A stretch of 38,488 nt of DNA from CAZRDB01 sp964598695 (GTDB taxonomy: Bacteria; Armatimonadota; Zipacnadia; UBA1398). Where the stretch lies: the NCBI GenBank assembly GCA_964598695.1, contig CAZRDB010000023.1:1-38488 (forward strand), given 5' to 3'. Under the pieces are notes generated by a model, which saw only the letters and a list, made by a program, of their open reading frames with translations, was not told where the DNA came from and did not search any database. Shown here one piece after another: positions 30,841 through 38,088 of the stretch; within the stretch, counting starts at the first letter, position 1, and the number at the start of each line of letters is the position of its first letter. Both the position numbers and the translations under genes were made by a program.

Positions 30841-33435
30841 ATGCGAATCCCGCTGCTCGTTGCCACGCTCGTCGCGGCCTTGTGGGCCGCCGCCGCTCAC
30901 GGGCAGGAGCCGGAGCCCTGCAGGGCCGCGCGGGAGCTGGCCGGCCGGCTCCTGGGGCCGAGGGCCGAGGAGTTCGTCTTCCGCTCGATCCCGGCCGAGG
31001 CGGGCGCCGACGTGTTCGAGGTCAGCGCGTCGGGCGGCCGCGTGGTCATCGGAGGCAACACCGGAGTCTCGATGGCCTCGGGACTCAACTGGTACCTTCG
31101 GCACGCGTGCCACGCGGAGGTCTCGCTGTACGGGGTCCAGCTCCAGCTCCCGACGCCGCTGCCTGATCTGGCGCCTGTCGTTCGTCGCGTCAGCCCGCAC
31201 CGCTACCGGTACCTGCTCAACTACTGCTGCTTCGGGTACTCGCTCGCCTGGTGGGACTGGCCCCAATGGGAGCGCCTGATCGACTGGATGGCGCTGAACG
31301 GCATCAACATGCCCCTTGCCGTGACCGGCCAGGAGGCGGTGTGGGAGGCCGTCGGACGCCGTCTCGGGCTCCGTGACGCCGAGATGCGGGAGTTCCTCCC
31401 CGGGCCGCCCTACCTGCCCTTCGGCTGGATGGGCTGTCTCGATGGCTGGGGTGGCCCACTCCCGCGCGCCTGGTCGCGCGAACAAGCCAAGCTCGAGCGC
31501 CGGATCCTGGCGCGGGAGCGCGGCCTGGGCATGACCCCCGTGCTCCAGGGCTTCACCGGCCACGTGCCCCAGACGCTCACGCGGGTGCTGCCCGGCGCCC
31601 GACTGGAGCCGATCACCTGGATGGGCTTCCAGACGTTCGTGCTGGATCCGGCCTCCGAGGAGTTCCAGGAGGTCGGGCGGCTGTTCCTCGAGGAGCAGAC
31701 GCGGCTGTACGGCACCGACCACCTGTACGCCAGCGACACGTTCATCGAGATGACCCCACCCAGCGGCGACCCCGCGTACCTTGCCGGGCTCAGCCGCGCG
31801 GTGCTCGGGGCGATGACCGCTGTCGATCCCGAGGCCCGGTGGGTCCTGCAGGGCTGGATCTTCCTGCCGCACTCCCCGTTCTGGACCCCCGAACGCACGC
31901 GCGCGCTCTTCGACGCCGTCCCCGACGACCGCGTGATCGTGCTCGACCTGTTCTGCGAGTCCTCGCCCGCGTGGCGGGACACCAAGGCCTTCTACGGCAA
32001 GCCGTGGCTGTGGTGCATCGTGCAGAGCTTCGGGCGGCGCGTGCTCCTGGAGGGCAACCTCCCTCTGCTCAATGAGGCGATTCCGGCCGCCTACGCGAGC
32101 CCCGAGCGGGGCAAGCTCTCGGGCATCGGGGTCGTGTGCGAGGGGCTCGACTACAACCCGGTCGTCTTCGACTTCATGGGTGAGGCGGCATGGCGCGCCG
32201 AGCCCGTCGACCTCGAGGCATGGATCGACGAGTATGCCGAGCGCCGCTACGGCTCGGCGCCGGAACCGGTGCGTGAGGCGTGGAGGACCCTCCTCGCCAC
32301 GGTCTACAGCGGCAACGCGGTCTCGGCCTCCGACATCTGCACCCGCCCGATCCTCGAGCCCGCGCGCGGGGCCTCCTACGACTGCGCCGCCCTTCTCGAG
32401 GCGTGGCGCGGGCTGCTTCTGGGCGCGCCGACCTTGGCCGCGTCCGACCCCTATCGGTTCGATGTCGTCAACGTCGGGCGCCAGGTGCTCTCGAACCTGG
32501 CCCCGCGCTACCACGCCGACGTCGCCTCCGCCTTCCGGCGTGGCGACAGGGCCGCCATGGAGGCCGCCGCCGACCGCTATCTCGCGCTGCTCCGCGACAT
32601 CGACCGGCTGCTCGCGACGCGCGAGGAGTTCCTGCTCGGACGCGAACTCGAGGAGGCCAAGCGATGGGGCGGAACGCCCGCGGAGCGGGCGCGCTGCGAG
32701 TGGAACGCCCGCACCGTCATCTCGCTGTGGACGGGCACCTACGAGGTCAACGACTACGCGCACAAGGAGTGGTCGGGGCTGCTCACCAGCCTGCAGTTCC
32801 GTCGATGGGAGGTACTCCTCGACCACCTGCACCGCGCGCTCGATGAGCACCGCGACCTCGACCTGCGGGCCTACGTGCGCGACGTCTGGGCGGCCGAGAA
32901 GGCGTGGACCGAGGGCTCGGAGGTCTACCCGGCCCAGGCGCACGGCGACAGCGTCACGGTCGCCCGCGAGCTGTTCCGCAAGTACCGCACAAGCTTCGGC
33001 CGGGACGCCGTCAGCCTCACGACGGGCCGGCCCGTCTCGTGCTCCGACTCCCTGCCCGGCTGGGGGCCCGAGCTGGCCAATGACGGGGTCGCATGGAACA
33101 CCAACCAGTACTGGGCGGTGGACGTGGCCGACGGCAAGCCGGCCTGGTGGCAGGTTGACCTCGAAGCGCCGACCTCGGTGGGGCGCGTGACGGTCGTCGG
33201 CTACTACGCCGACACGCGCTCGTACGGCTTCACGGTCGAGGGCTCGCTCGACGGCGCGGCGTGGACGATGCTCGCCGACCGCCGCGCGAACCGCGAGCCG
33301 GCGACGCGCGAGGGCGTCGTCTGCGACTTCCCGCCCGCGACGGTACGGTTCCTGCGGGTCACCGAGACCGCCAACACCGCGAACACCGGCCGCCACCTCG
33401 TCGAGGTGATGGCCTACCCGGGCGCCCCCGAGTGA
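30841..33435 (+). CDS. Alpha-N-acetylglucosaminidase (GH89) with C-terminal discoidin domain
   Basis: An 864-residue secreted enzyme related to human NAGLU, which removes terminal alpha-linked N-acetylglucosamine from heparan sulfate and mucin-type glycans. After a signal peptide (IPLLVATLVAALWAAAAHG) comes the N-terminal NAGLU domain (about 25-110), then the barrel (HRYRYLLNYCCFGYSLAWWDW, WMALNGINMPLAVTGQEAVW, VLQGFTGHVPQTL). Glu303 in DTFIEMTPPS and Glu434 in VCEGLDYNPVVFDFMGE are the likely catalytic acid/base and nucleophile. A helical C-terminal NAGLU domain runs to about 700, and residues about 725-864 are a discoidin domain (LPGWGPELANDGVAWNTNQYW, RFLRVTETAN). The ATG at 30841 is preferred to earlier frames because the signal peptide begins there. 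Confidence 0.93.
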   Translation: MRIPLLVATLVAALWAAAAHGQEPEPCRAARELAGRLLGPRAEEFVFRSIPAEAGADVFEVSASGGRVVIGGNTGVSMASGLNWYLRHACHAEVSLYGVQLQLPTPLPDLAPVVRRVSPHRYRYLLNYCCFGYSLAWWDWPQWERLIDWMALNGINMPLAVTGQEAVWEAVGRRLGLRDAEMREFLPGPPYLPFGWMGCLDGWGGPLPRAWSREQAKLERRILARERGLGMTPVLQGFTGHVPQTLTRVLPGARLEPITWMGFQTFVLDPASEEFQEVGRLFLEEQTRLYGTDHLYASDTFIEMTPPSGDPAYLAGLSRAVLGAMTAVDPEARWVLQGWIFLPHSPFWTPERTRALFDAVPDDRVIVLDLFCESSPAWRDTKAFYGKPWLWCIVQSFGRRVLLEGNLPLLNEAIPAAYASPERGKLSGIGVVCEGLDYNPVVFDFMGEAAWRAEPVDLEAWIDEYAERRYGSAPEPVREAWRTLLATVYSGNAVSASDICTRPILEPARGASYDCAALLEAWRGLLLGAPTLAASDPYRFDVVNVGRQVLSNLAPRYHADVASAFRRGDRAAMEAAADRYLALLRDIDRLLATREEFLLGRELEEAKRWGGTPAERARCEWNARTVISLWTGTYEVNDYAHKEWSGLLTSLQFRRWEVLLDHLHRALDEHRDLDLRAYVRDVWAAEKAWTEGSEVYPAQAHGDSVTVARELFRKYRTSFGRDAVSLTTGRPVSCSDSLPGWGPELANDGVAWNTNQYWAVDVADGKPAWWQVDLEAPTSVGRVTVVGYYADTRSYGFTVEGSLDGAAWTMLADRRANREPATREGVVCDFPPATVRFLRVTETANTANTGRHLVEVMAYPGAPE

Positions 33436-33453
33436 ATGGAGCGATGCTCGGGC

Positions 33454-33482
33454 TTGACGAGATATAGGATCAAGCATATAGT
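33454..33482 (+). promoter_or_regulatory. Strong promoter of the flavin reductase-PadR operon
   Basis: TTGACG at 33454-33459, a spacer of exactly 17 bases and TATAGT at 33477-33482. Both hexamers are five of six to the sigma-70 consensus. The predicted transcription start near 33489 leaves a leader of about 110 bases. This is the best-looking promoter in the window. Confidence 0.72.
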
Positions 33483-33513
33483 CTTCTCGTCCGCTACTGG
33501 TCTTGTCCTATAT
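33462..33513. promoter_or_regulatory. Inverted repeat over the promoter, candidate PadR operator
   Basis: The left arm 33462-33474 (atataggatcaag) and right arm 33502-33513 (cttgtcctatat) are inverted copies that differ by one base. The left arm covers the spacer before the -10 box and the right arm lies just after the predicted start. A direct second copy of ATATAG occurs at 33476-33481 inside the -10. AT-rich inverted repeats of this kind are typical targets for PadR dimers, and a PadR gene lies in the operon, so autorepression is the natural reading. Binding itself is inferred. Confidence 0.55.
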
Positions 33514-33562
33514 GGGCATGCACGGACGGCGCTCGGGTGATCCGGCGCCGCCGTAGACCGGG

Positions 33563-33580
33563 CCGGGGCGTCTGCCCCGG
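33563..33580 (+). promoter_or_regulatory. Leader hairpin next to the ribosome site
   Basis: Arms ccggggc (33563-33569) and gccccgg (33574-33580) with a four-base loop form a 7-base-pair stem directly before the GAGGGAGG ribosome site (33583-33590) of the first flavin reductase gene. It may only space the leader or may affect translation. Confidence 0.35.
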
Positions 33581-33598
33581 GCGAGGGAGGAGACTGCG

Positions 33599-34195
33599 AT
33601 GCACGCGGTGATCCTGAACGGCGCGCGCGAAGGCGACGATGCGTGCGAGGGCGCGAACGAGACGCTTGTGCGCGAGCTGGAGGCTCTCGGCTGGACGGTC
33701 GAGAGCATCGCGCTCCGCGAGAAGTCGGTGCGGCCGTGTCGCGGCTGCTTCGGCTGCTGGCTCAAGACCCCGGGCGAGTGCGTCCAGGACGACGATGGCC
33801 GGCTCGTCGCGCGGGCCCTGGCGGGGGCTGACCTGCAGATCCTGCTGACGCGGCTCTCGTTCGGCGGCTACGGCGGGCTCCTGAAGACGGCGCTCGACCG
33901 GATCATCCCCAACATCCTGCCGTTCTTCACGACGCGGCGGGGCGAGATGCGCCATGTGCTGCGGTACCCCGATCCCGCCTGCTTCCTCGGCGTGGGCGTG
34001 CAGGCCGCCACGGACGCCGAGAGCGCGGCCGTCTTCGCCGAACTCGTGGAACGCAACGCGCTCAACATGGACTCGCCCGTCTTCGGGGCGCTCGTGGTCG
34101 CGGAGGACGAGCCGGAGACCGCGCGGGCCGAGCGTCTGCGGGCCTTCGTCGCGCGGGTGGGCTCGGGGAGCGCCGCGCGTCGGGCGGCGGGGTAG
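33599..34195 (+). CDS. NADPH-dependent FMN reductase-like flavoprotein with Cys cluster
   Basis: A 198-residue flavodoxin-fold protein. The start HAVILNGAREGDDACEGANETLVRELEALGW has the beta-alpha pattern of NADPH-dependent FMN reductases, with the FMN phosphate loop in NGAREGDDACEGAN. A Cys cluster, CRGCFGCWLKTPGECVQDDD (residues about 48-67), matches the iron-sulfur flavoprotein-like/NAD(P)H-reductase subgroup. LLTRLSFGGYGGLLKTALDRI follows, where a Tyr/Gly-rich loop normally contacts the flavin. It is soluble. The ATG at 33599 has GAGGGAGG upstream. PadR starts 11 bases after its stop. A likely role is reduction of quinones, azo or nitro compounds, or flavin; the substrate is not known. 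Confidence 0.82.
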   Translation: MHAVILNGAREGDDACEGANETLVRELEALGWTVESIALREKSVRPCRGCFGCWLKTPGECVQDDDGRLVARALAGADLQILLTRLSFGGYGGLLKTALDRIIPNILPFFTTRRGEMRHVLRYPDPACFLGVGVQAATDAESAAVFAELVERNALNMDSPVFGALVVAEDEPETARAERLRAFVARVGSGSAARRAAG

Positions 34196-34206
34196 GGGGA
34201 CTGGCG

Positions 34207-34764
34207 ATGTCGCTCGACCACGCGATTCTGGGGTTCCTCCAGTACGGGCCGGCCTCGGGCTACGATCTGAAGGCGATCTTCGACCTCTCGGTCCAGCACT
34301 TCTGGCCGGCGGACCAGAGCCAGATCTACCGCACCCTCTCGCGCCTGGCCGAGAAGGGGCTGGCCGAGATGGAGGTCGTCGAGCAGCGGGACCGGCCCGA
34401 CCGGAAGGTCTACCGGATCACCCGGGAGGGCCGAGAGGAGCTGCGACGCTGGCTGCTCTCTCCGGCGCCCGACAAGACCGGACGCAGCGCACCGCTGGTG
34501 CAGGTCTTCTTCTCGGGGCAGCTCGGCGACGACGAGGCCCTGGCGATCCTCCGGCGTCTGGCCGACCAGTACCGCGCGGCGCTCGCCGGCCTCGCCGAGA
34601 TCCCCGGGCAGTGCGCCGGCTACGGGGCGCAGGTCGGTTCCCCGCGCGAGGAGTTCTTCTGGATGCTGACCCTCGAGGCCGGGGTGCGCATGTGCAAGGC
34701 GTACCTCGAGTGGCTCGAGGAGGTCATCGAACGGATCGAGGGAGGAGCGGCCCCGCGGGCGTAG
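34207..34764 (+). CDS. PadR-family transcriptional regulator
   Basis: A 185-residue regulator. The N-terminal winged-helix domain (residues 1-85) reads MSLDHAILGFLQYGPASGYDLKAIFDLSVQHFWPADQSQIYRTLSRLAEKGLAEMEVV, the PadR hallmark, followed by the wing (QRDRPDRKVYRITREGREELRRWL). The C-terminal part (about 95-185) is the helical PadR dimer domain (Vir_act_alpha_C type; SGQLGDDEALAILRRLADQYRAAL, LTLEAGVRMCKAYLEWLEEVIERIE). PadR proteins often repress their neighbours until a phenolic or toxic compound binds. It lies between two flavodoxin-fold genes in one operon, with an inverted repeat over the promoter. The effector cannot be read from sequence. Confidence 0.93.
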   Translation: MSLDHAILGFLQYGPASGYDLKAIFDLSVQHFWPADQSQIYRTLSRLAEKGLAEMEVVEQRDRPDRKVYRITREGREELRRWLLSPAPDKTGRSAPLVQVFFSGQLGDDEALAILRRLADQYRAALAGLAEIPGQCAGYGAQVGSPREEFFWMLTLEAGVRMCKAYLEWLEEVIERIEGGAAPRA

Positions 34765-34797
34765 GGCCCGCGAGAGCCGCCGACAGGGAGGCACACG

Positions 34798-35472
34798 ATG
34801 AGCACGCAACGCGCGCTGGCGCTGATTGGAAGTCCCCGTGCGAAAAGCACCTCGGCCCGGCTCGCCGAGCCCCTCCTGGCGGGCCTTGCCGAGGTGGGGT
34901 GGGAGACGGAGCAGCTCTGGCTGCCCCGTGCCCTGCGGAACCCGGAGCGGTGGGCGGAGCTGGTCGCCGCCTACGAGCAGGCCGATCTGGTGGTCTTCGC
35001 CTGCCCGCTGTACGTGGACGCGCTGCCCGGCGAGACGACGGTCGCGCTCGAGCGGCTGGCGGCCGACGCGGGGCCCGGCGCGGAGGGCCGGGGCTTCGTC
35101 GCGATCCTGAACTGCGGCTTTGCCGAGCCCGGCCACAACGACACCGCGCTCCGGATCTGCCGGCAGTTCGCGCGGGAGGCGGGCCTGCGGTGGCTCGGGG
35201 GCCTGGCGGTCGGTGGGGGCGGGATGATCGAGGGTCGGCCGCTTGCGACGTTGGGCGGTCGGGCGGCGCACCTGGTTCGCGCGCTCGAGCAGGCCGCCGA
35301 GGCCCTCTCGGGCGGCGGGGCGATCCCCCCCGAGACCGAGCGGTTGGCGCGCAGGCTCTCGGTCCCCGTGTGGGCCTATCGGATGCTCGCCAACTACGGC
35401 ATGAAGCAGGCAGCGCGCAAGGCGGGCTGCCTCGCGCAGGTGCGTGCCAGGCCCTATGCGCGCGGCCACTGA
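34798..35472 (+). CDS. Flavodoxin-fold NAD(P)H oxidoreductase-like protein
   Basis: A 224-residue flavodoxin-fold protein: LALIGSPRAKSTSARLAEPLLAGLAEVGWE has the FMN phosphate-binding loop SPRAKSTSA, and the second flavin region is LVVFACPLYVDALPGETTVALERL. GRGFVAILNCGFAEPGHNDTALRICRQFARE follows, with a possible substrate loop GGLAVGGGGMIEGRPL. It differs from the first reductase in the operon in lacking the Cys cluster, and has a helical C-terminus. The ATG at 34798 follows GGGAGGCACACG. Probably co-regulated with the first flavoprotein by PadR; substrate unknown. Its stop is 15 bases before the convergent minus-strand stop, with a perfect 14-base palindrome (35474-35487) in between. Confidence 0.78.
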   Translation: MSTQRALALIGSPRAKSTSARLAEPLLAGLAEVGWETEQLWLPRALRNPERWAELVAAYEQADLVVFACPLYVDALPGETTVALERLAADAGPGAEGRGFVAILNCGFAEPGHNDTALRICRQFAREAGLRWLGGLAVGGGGMIEGRPLATLGGRAAHLVRALEQAAEALSGGGAIPPETERLARRLSVPVWAYRMLANYGMKQAARKAGCLAQVRARPYARGH

Positions 35473-35487
35473 CCGCGCGGCCGCGCG

Positions 35488-36780
35488 CTACTTCGGGTCG
35501 TCGTCTTCCTTGCGGTAGAAGCGCTTCAGCAGGTCGCCGGCCGGTGCGGCCCAGTCGGTCGAGCGGTACGAGGTGACCACCTCGAGCAGCAGGTCGCCGG
35601 CTCGGTTGTAGGCCTTCTGGTTCAGGATCGCCGGGCGGCCGTGCTCGTCGATCCGGGTCATGTCGATCGAGGGCGCCAGGAGCAGCGAGGCCTGGTAGAA
35701 GAGCACCTCCGGCCGGTGAGGGCCCTTGTAGTCCTCGAGGTACCGGTCGAACGCCTTGGTGGCCATCTCGCCGTCCCCCGCGCGCAGCGCGGCGGTGCCG
35801 GCCCGGGCGGCGCACTCCTCCTTGGCATCGGGCGCGATCGCGCCCGCAAGCGCCTGCTCGTAGGCGGCCGCCGCGCGTGCCCAGTTCTCGCGGTCGTAGA
35901 AGACGCGGGCGGCGCGGAGCCACTCCTCGGGTGTGGAGGGCGTCGTCGTGAGCGCCCACTCGAGGTCGTCGATGATCCGGGTCATCTCCCGCGCCGGCGA
36001 GAGGGCGTGCAGGATGCCGGCGAGCTGCCCCTCCCGCTCGAACGCGATCGGGTCGTAGAGCGGCACGATCGTCGGGCCGAGGTTCACCTCGCCGGGTTCC
36101 GGCTCACGGGCCTGGCAGGCCGTGAGCACCTCGTTGAGCGCGGCGATGGCGTCCTCGTTCTCGCCGGCCTTCCGCAGGGCGAAGGCGCAGGTGATCCGGT
36201 CGCCGCGCGAGCCGACGCCGGGCACAAGCATCCTCCGCAGCAGCTCCGCCGACTGGGCGTAGCGGCCGGTGTCGAAGTACAAGCCGCCGAGGTGGAGTTG
36301 GTCCTCGATCGTCGGCTCGGTCTTGCGCCGCAGGCCGCGGATCTCGCCGGCGCTCTGGGTGAAGGCGACGTAGGCCGACGGCGTGAAGCAGGCGCCCAGC
36401 ACGGCGAGGACGCTCTCGTCGGTGTCGACCCAGGCGAAAGTGGGGTAGGCCGGCTCGAGGTCGAGGCGGCCGAGCAGCCGCCGGTTGTCGCCGGCGTCGA
36501 CCGAGGCGGCCACGCAGACCATGCTCGAGAAGGCCTTCAGGAGATCGGGGTTGCCGAGCACCTGCTCCTCCACGCGTTCGCACAGATCCGCCTTCCGGGG
36601 CTCGTGCGTGACGGCGTCGATGCGCTCGCTGTAGAGGTAGAGGAGGACCAGCTTGTCTTCCTTCTTGGCCGTCGCGAGTGCCGTATCGAAGTCGCCGGCG
36701 ATGAAACAGGGCGGCAGCGCCCAGGCTGTCGAGCAGGCGATGGCGCACGCCGCGACGACCGACCGAAACAAGTGCTTCAC
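35488..36780 (-). CDS. Exported thioredoxin-fold protein with TPR-like repeats
   Basis: A 430-residue protein with a signal peptide (VKHLFRSVVAACAIACSTAWA). Residues about 25-130 look like a thioredoxin-fold domain: DFDTALATAKKEDKLVLLYLYSERI, CVAASVDAGDNRRLLGRLDLEPAYPTFAWVDTDESVL, with a cis-Pro region (AYPTFAW) but no CxxC, so it is unlikely to be a disulfide reductase. Residues about 160-430 hold TPR-type helices (LHLGGLYFDTGRYAQSAELLRRML, RAARVFYDRENWARAAAAYEQALAG, AGTAALRAGDGEMATKAFDRYLEDYKG). The start is GTG at 36780, which overlaps the stop of the small upstream gene as GTGA, showing translational coupling. It is likely to be a periplasmic or surface assembly scaffold; role unknown. 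Confidence 0.78.
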   Translation of the reverse strand: MKHLFRSVVAACAIACSTAWALPPCFIAGDFDTALATAKKEDKLVLLYLYSERIDAVTHEPRKADLCERVEEQVLGNPDLLKAFSSMVCVAASVDAGDNRRLLGRLDLEPAYPTFAWVDTDESVLAVLGACFTPSAYVAFTQSAGEIRGLRRKTEPTIEDQLHLGGLYFDTGRYAQSAELLRRMLVPGVGSRGDRITCAFALRKAGENEDAIAALNEVLTACQAREPEPGEVNLGPTIVPLYDPIAFEREGQLAGILHALSPAREMTRIIDDLEWALTTTPSTPEEWLRAARVFYDRENWARAAAAYEQALAGAIAPDAKEECAARAGTAALRAGDGEMATKAFDRYLEDYKGPHRPEVLFYQASLLLAPSIDMTRIDEHGRPAILNQKAYNRAGDLLLEVVTSYRSTDWAAPAGDLLKRFYRKEDDDPK

Positions 36781-36929
36781 TTGCGCCCCTCCTCATCCCC
36801 CCGCATGCCCTCGTGGAACGCACGGACCACCTTGCGCACGAGGAAATACAGGAACACCACGCACGCGCCCTCGAACGCATAGACGAGCCACGATACGACC
36901 TTCGCCCAGGGGGCGATGTTGTCAGGCAA
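36777..36929 (-). CDS. Small single-helix membrane protein (50 residues)
   Basis: A short gene that ordinary length cutoffs would miss. It runs from a TTG at 36929 to a TGA at 36777-36779. Translation gives a polar start (MPDNIAPWAKVV), a hydrophobic helix (SWLVYAFEGACVVFLYFLV) and a basic then acidic tail (RKVVRAFHEGMRGDEEGRK), so the N-terminus is probably outside. The TTG has GGAGGA five bases upstream, an excellent ribosome site, and the stop overlaps the next gene's GTG. It lies 39 bases after the ROK gene. The family is not recognised. Confidence 0.65.
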   Translation of the reverse strand: MPDNIAPWAKVVSWLVYAFEGACVVFLYFLVRKVVRAFHEGMRGDEEGRK

Positions 36930-36968
36930 AGCGCTTCCTCCGGTTCGTGCGCCGGACCGCCGGCCGCG

Positions 36969-37937
36969 TTACGGCGCGCGCCCGGCGAGGGCCATCGCGA
37001 CCCCGCCGAGGACGCCGGCATCGTCGCCGAGCGCGCCCCCGACCAGCTCGGGCGGGACCCGGCCATGCACGGTGTCGCCGATCGTCAGCTCGGCGCGGAT
37101 CCGCGCGAGCAGTTGCGGGTTGGCGTGGATCACGCCGCCCGACAGAACGAACAGCGGCGGGTCCAGGATGTTCCACAGGTCCGAGATCGCCGCCGTCAGC
37201 GCGCGGGTCACCTCTCCGACGATCACGAGCGCGAAGAGGTCGCCCTCGTTCGCGGCGTCGAGCACGGTCTGGGCGGTCACCTTGTCGGGATCGCCCTCGG
37301 CCAGTTCGGCGATCAGCGTCTCCCCGCCGGCCGCGAGGCGGATCCGGGCGCGCTGCGCGATCGCCCAGGCCGAGGCGTAGGTTTCGACACAGCCCTGGCG
37401 TCCGCAGTTGCAGAGCCGGCCGCTGGCATCGACGGTGATGTGGCCGAGGTCGCCCGCGAGCGAGCGGAAGCCTCTGTGGGGCCGCCCGCCGAGGAAGACG
37501 CAGCCGCCGACGCCCGAACCCAGGGCGATGCAGACGAAGTCCTGGTGCTCGCGCGCCGCCCCGTAGCGGTGCTCGCCGAGGGCGATCACGTTGGTGTCGT
37601 TGTCGACGGTGACGGGCATCGCGAGCGTGTCTTGCAGCCGGCTCTTGAGCGGGATCCCGCGCCAGCCGGGGAGGTTGCGCGTCGCGTGGACCACGACGCC
37701 CGTCTCGACGTCGATCGCCCCCGGGCTGCCGAGCCCGGCGCCGACGACCTGCTCGCGCGGGACGCCGCTCTGGTCGAGCGCCTTGAGCGCGAGATCGGAG
37801 ACCGTCTTGAGGACGTACTGGGCGCCCCGGTACACCTCGGTGGGGCACCGCAGCGCCTTGATGAGTCGCCCCTCTTCATCGGCCACACCTGCGCGGATGT
37901 TGGTGCATCCGAGGTCGATGCCCAGTGCGTAGCGCAT
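36969..37937 (-). CDS. ROK-family sugar kinase or regulator-related protein
   Basis: A 322-residue ROK protein. The ATP phosphate-1 motif is GIDLGCTNIRAGV at the start. The catalytic region contains PVTVDNDTNVIALGEHRYG, then ALGSGVGGCVFLGGRPHRG. The ROK zinc-binding signature is present in GHITVDASGRLCNCGRQGCVETYAS. There is no N-terminal helix-turn-helix, so it is more probably a kinase (glucokinase or N-acetylmannosamine/N-acetylglucosamine kinase type) than a repressor. The ATG at 37937 has GAGGGAG upstream; an in-frame extension of 51 codons upstream is unsupported. It is the first gene of a three-gene minus-strand operon. A GlcNAc substrate would fit the GH89 gene nearby, but that is inference. 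Confidence 0.88.
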   Translation of the reverse strand: MRYALGIDLGCTNIRAGVADEEGRLIKALRCPTEVYRGAQYVLKTVSDLALKALDQSGVPREQVVGAGLGSPGAIDVETGVVVHATRNLPGWRGIPLKSRLQDTLAMPVTVDNDTNVIALGEHRYGAAREHQDFVCIALGSGVGGCVFLGGRPHRGFRSLAGDLGHITVDASGRLCNCGRQGCVETYASAWAIAQRARIRLAAGGETLIAELAEGDPDKVTAQTVLDAANEGDLFALVIVGEVTRALTAAISDLWNILDPPLFVLSGGVIHANPQLLARIRAELTIGDTVHGRVPPELVGGALGDDAGVLGGVAMALAGRAP

Positions 37938-38007
37938 GCTCAGGCTCCCTCTTCCCCTGGGGCCGCCCCCAGCCGAGTCGGCAGACACCACAGACACGGC
38001 AGCGTGC

Positions 38008-38015
38008 ATTATACT
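38008..38015. promoter_or_regulatory. Overlapping divergent -10 elements
   Basis: The sequence attatact holds a perfect minus-strand TATAAT (38013 to 38008), 71 bases upstream of the ROK start, and a plus-strand TATACT (38010-38015), 74 bases upstream of the start at 38089. Neither has a strong -35. The shared patch stands out in a GC-rich spacer and would make the two promoters mutually exclusive. Confidence 0.45.
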
Positions 38016-38088
38016 GTGTCGGGACGAGGTCCACACCGCGATCCTGCCCCCGTCGCGCGGGAGTGGGACCGACGAGCCGAGGGAGCCC

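Noticed and set aside
30706..33477. A 923-codon open frame on the minus strand
   Set aside because: Antisense to the GH89 gene, which has signal peptide, catalytic Glu motifs and discoidin domain.
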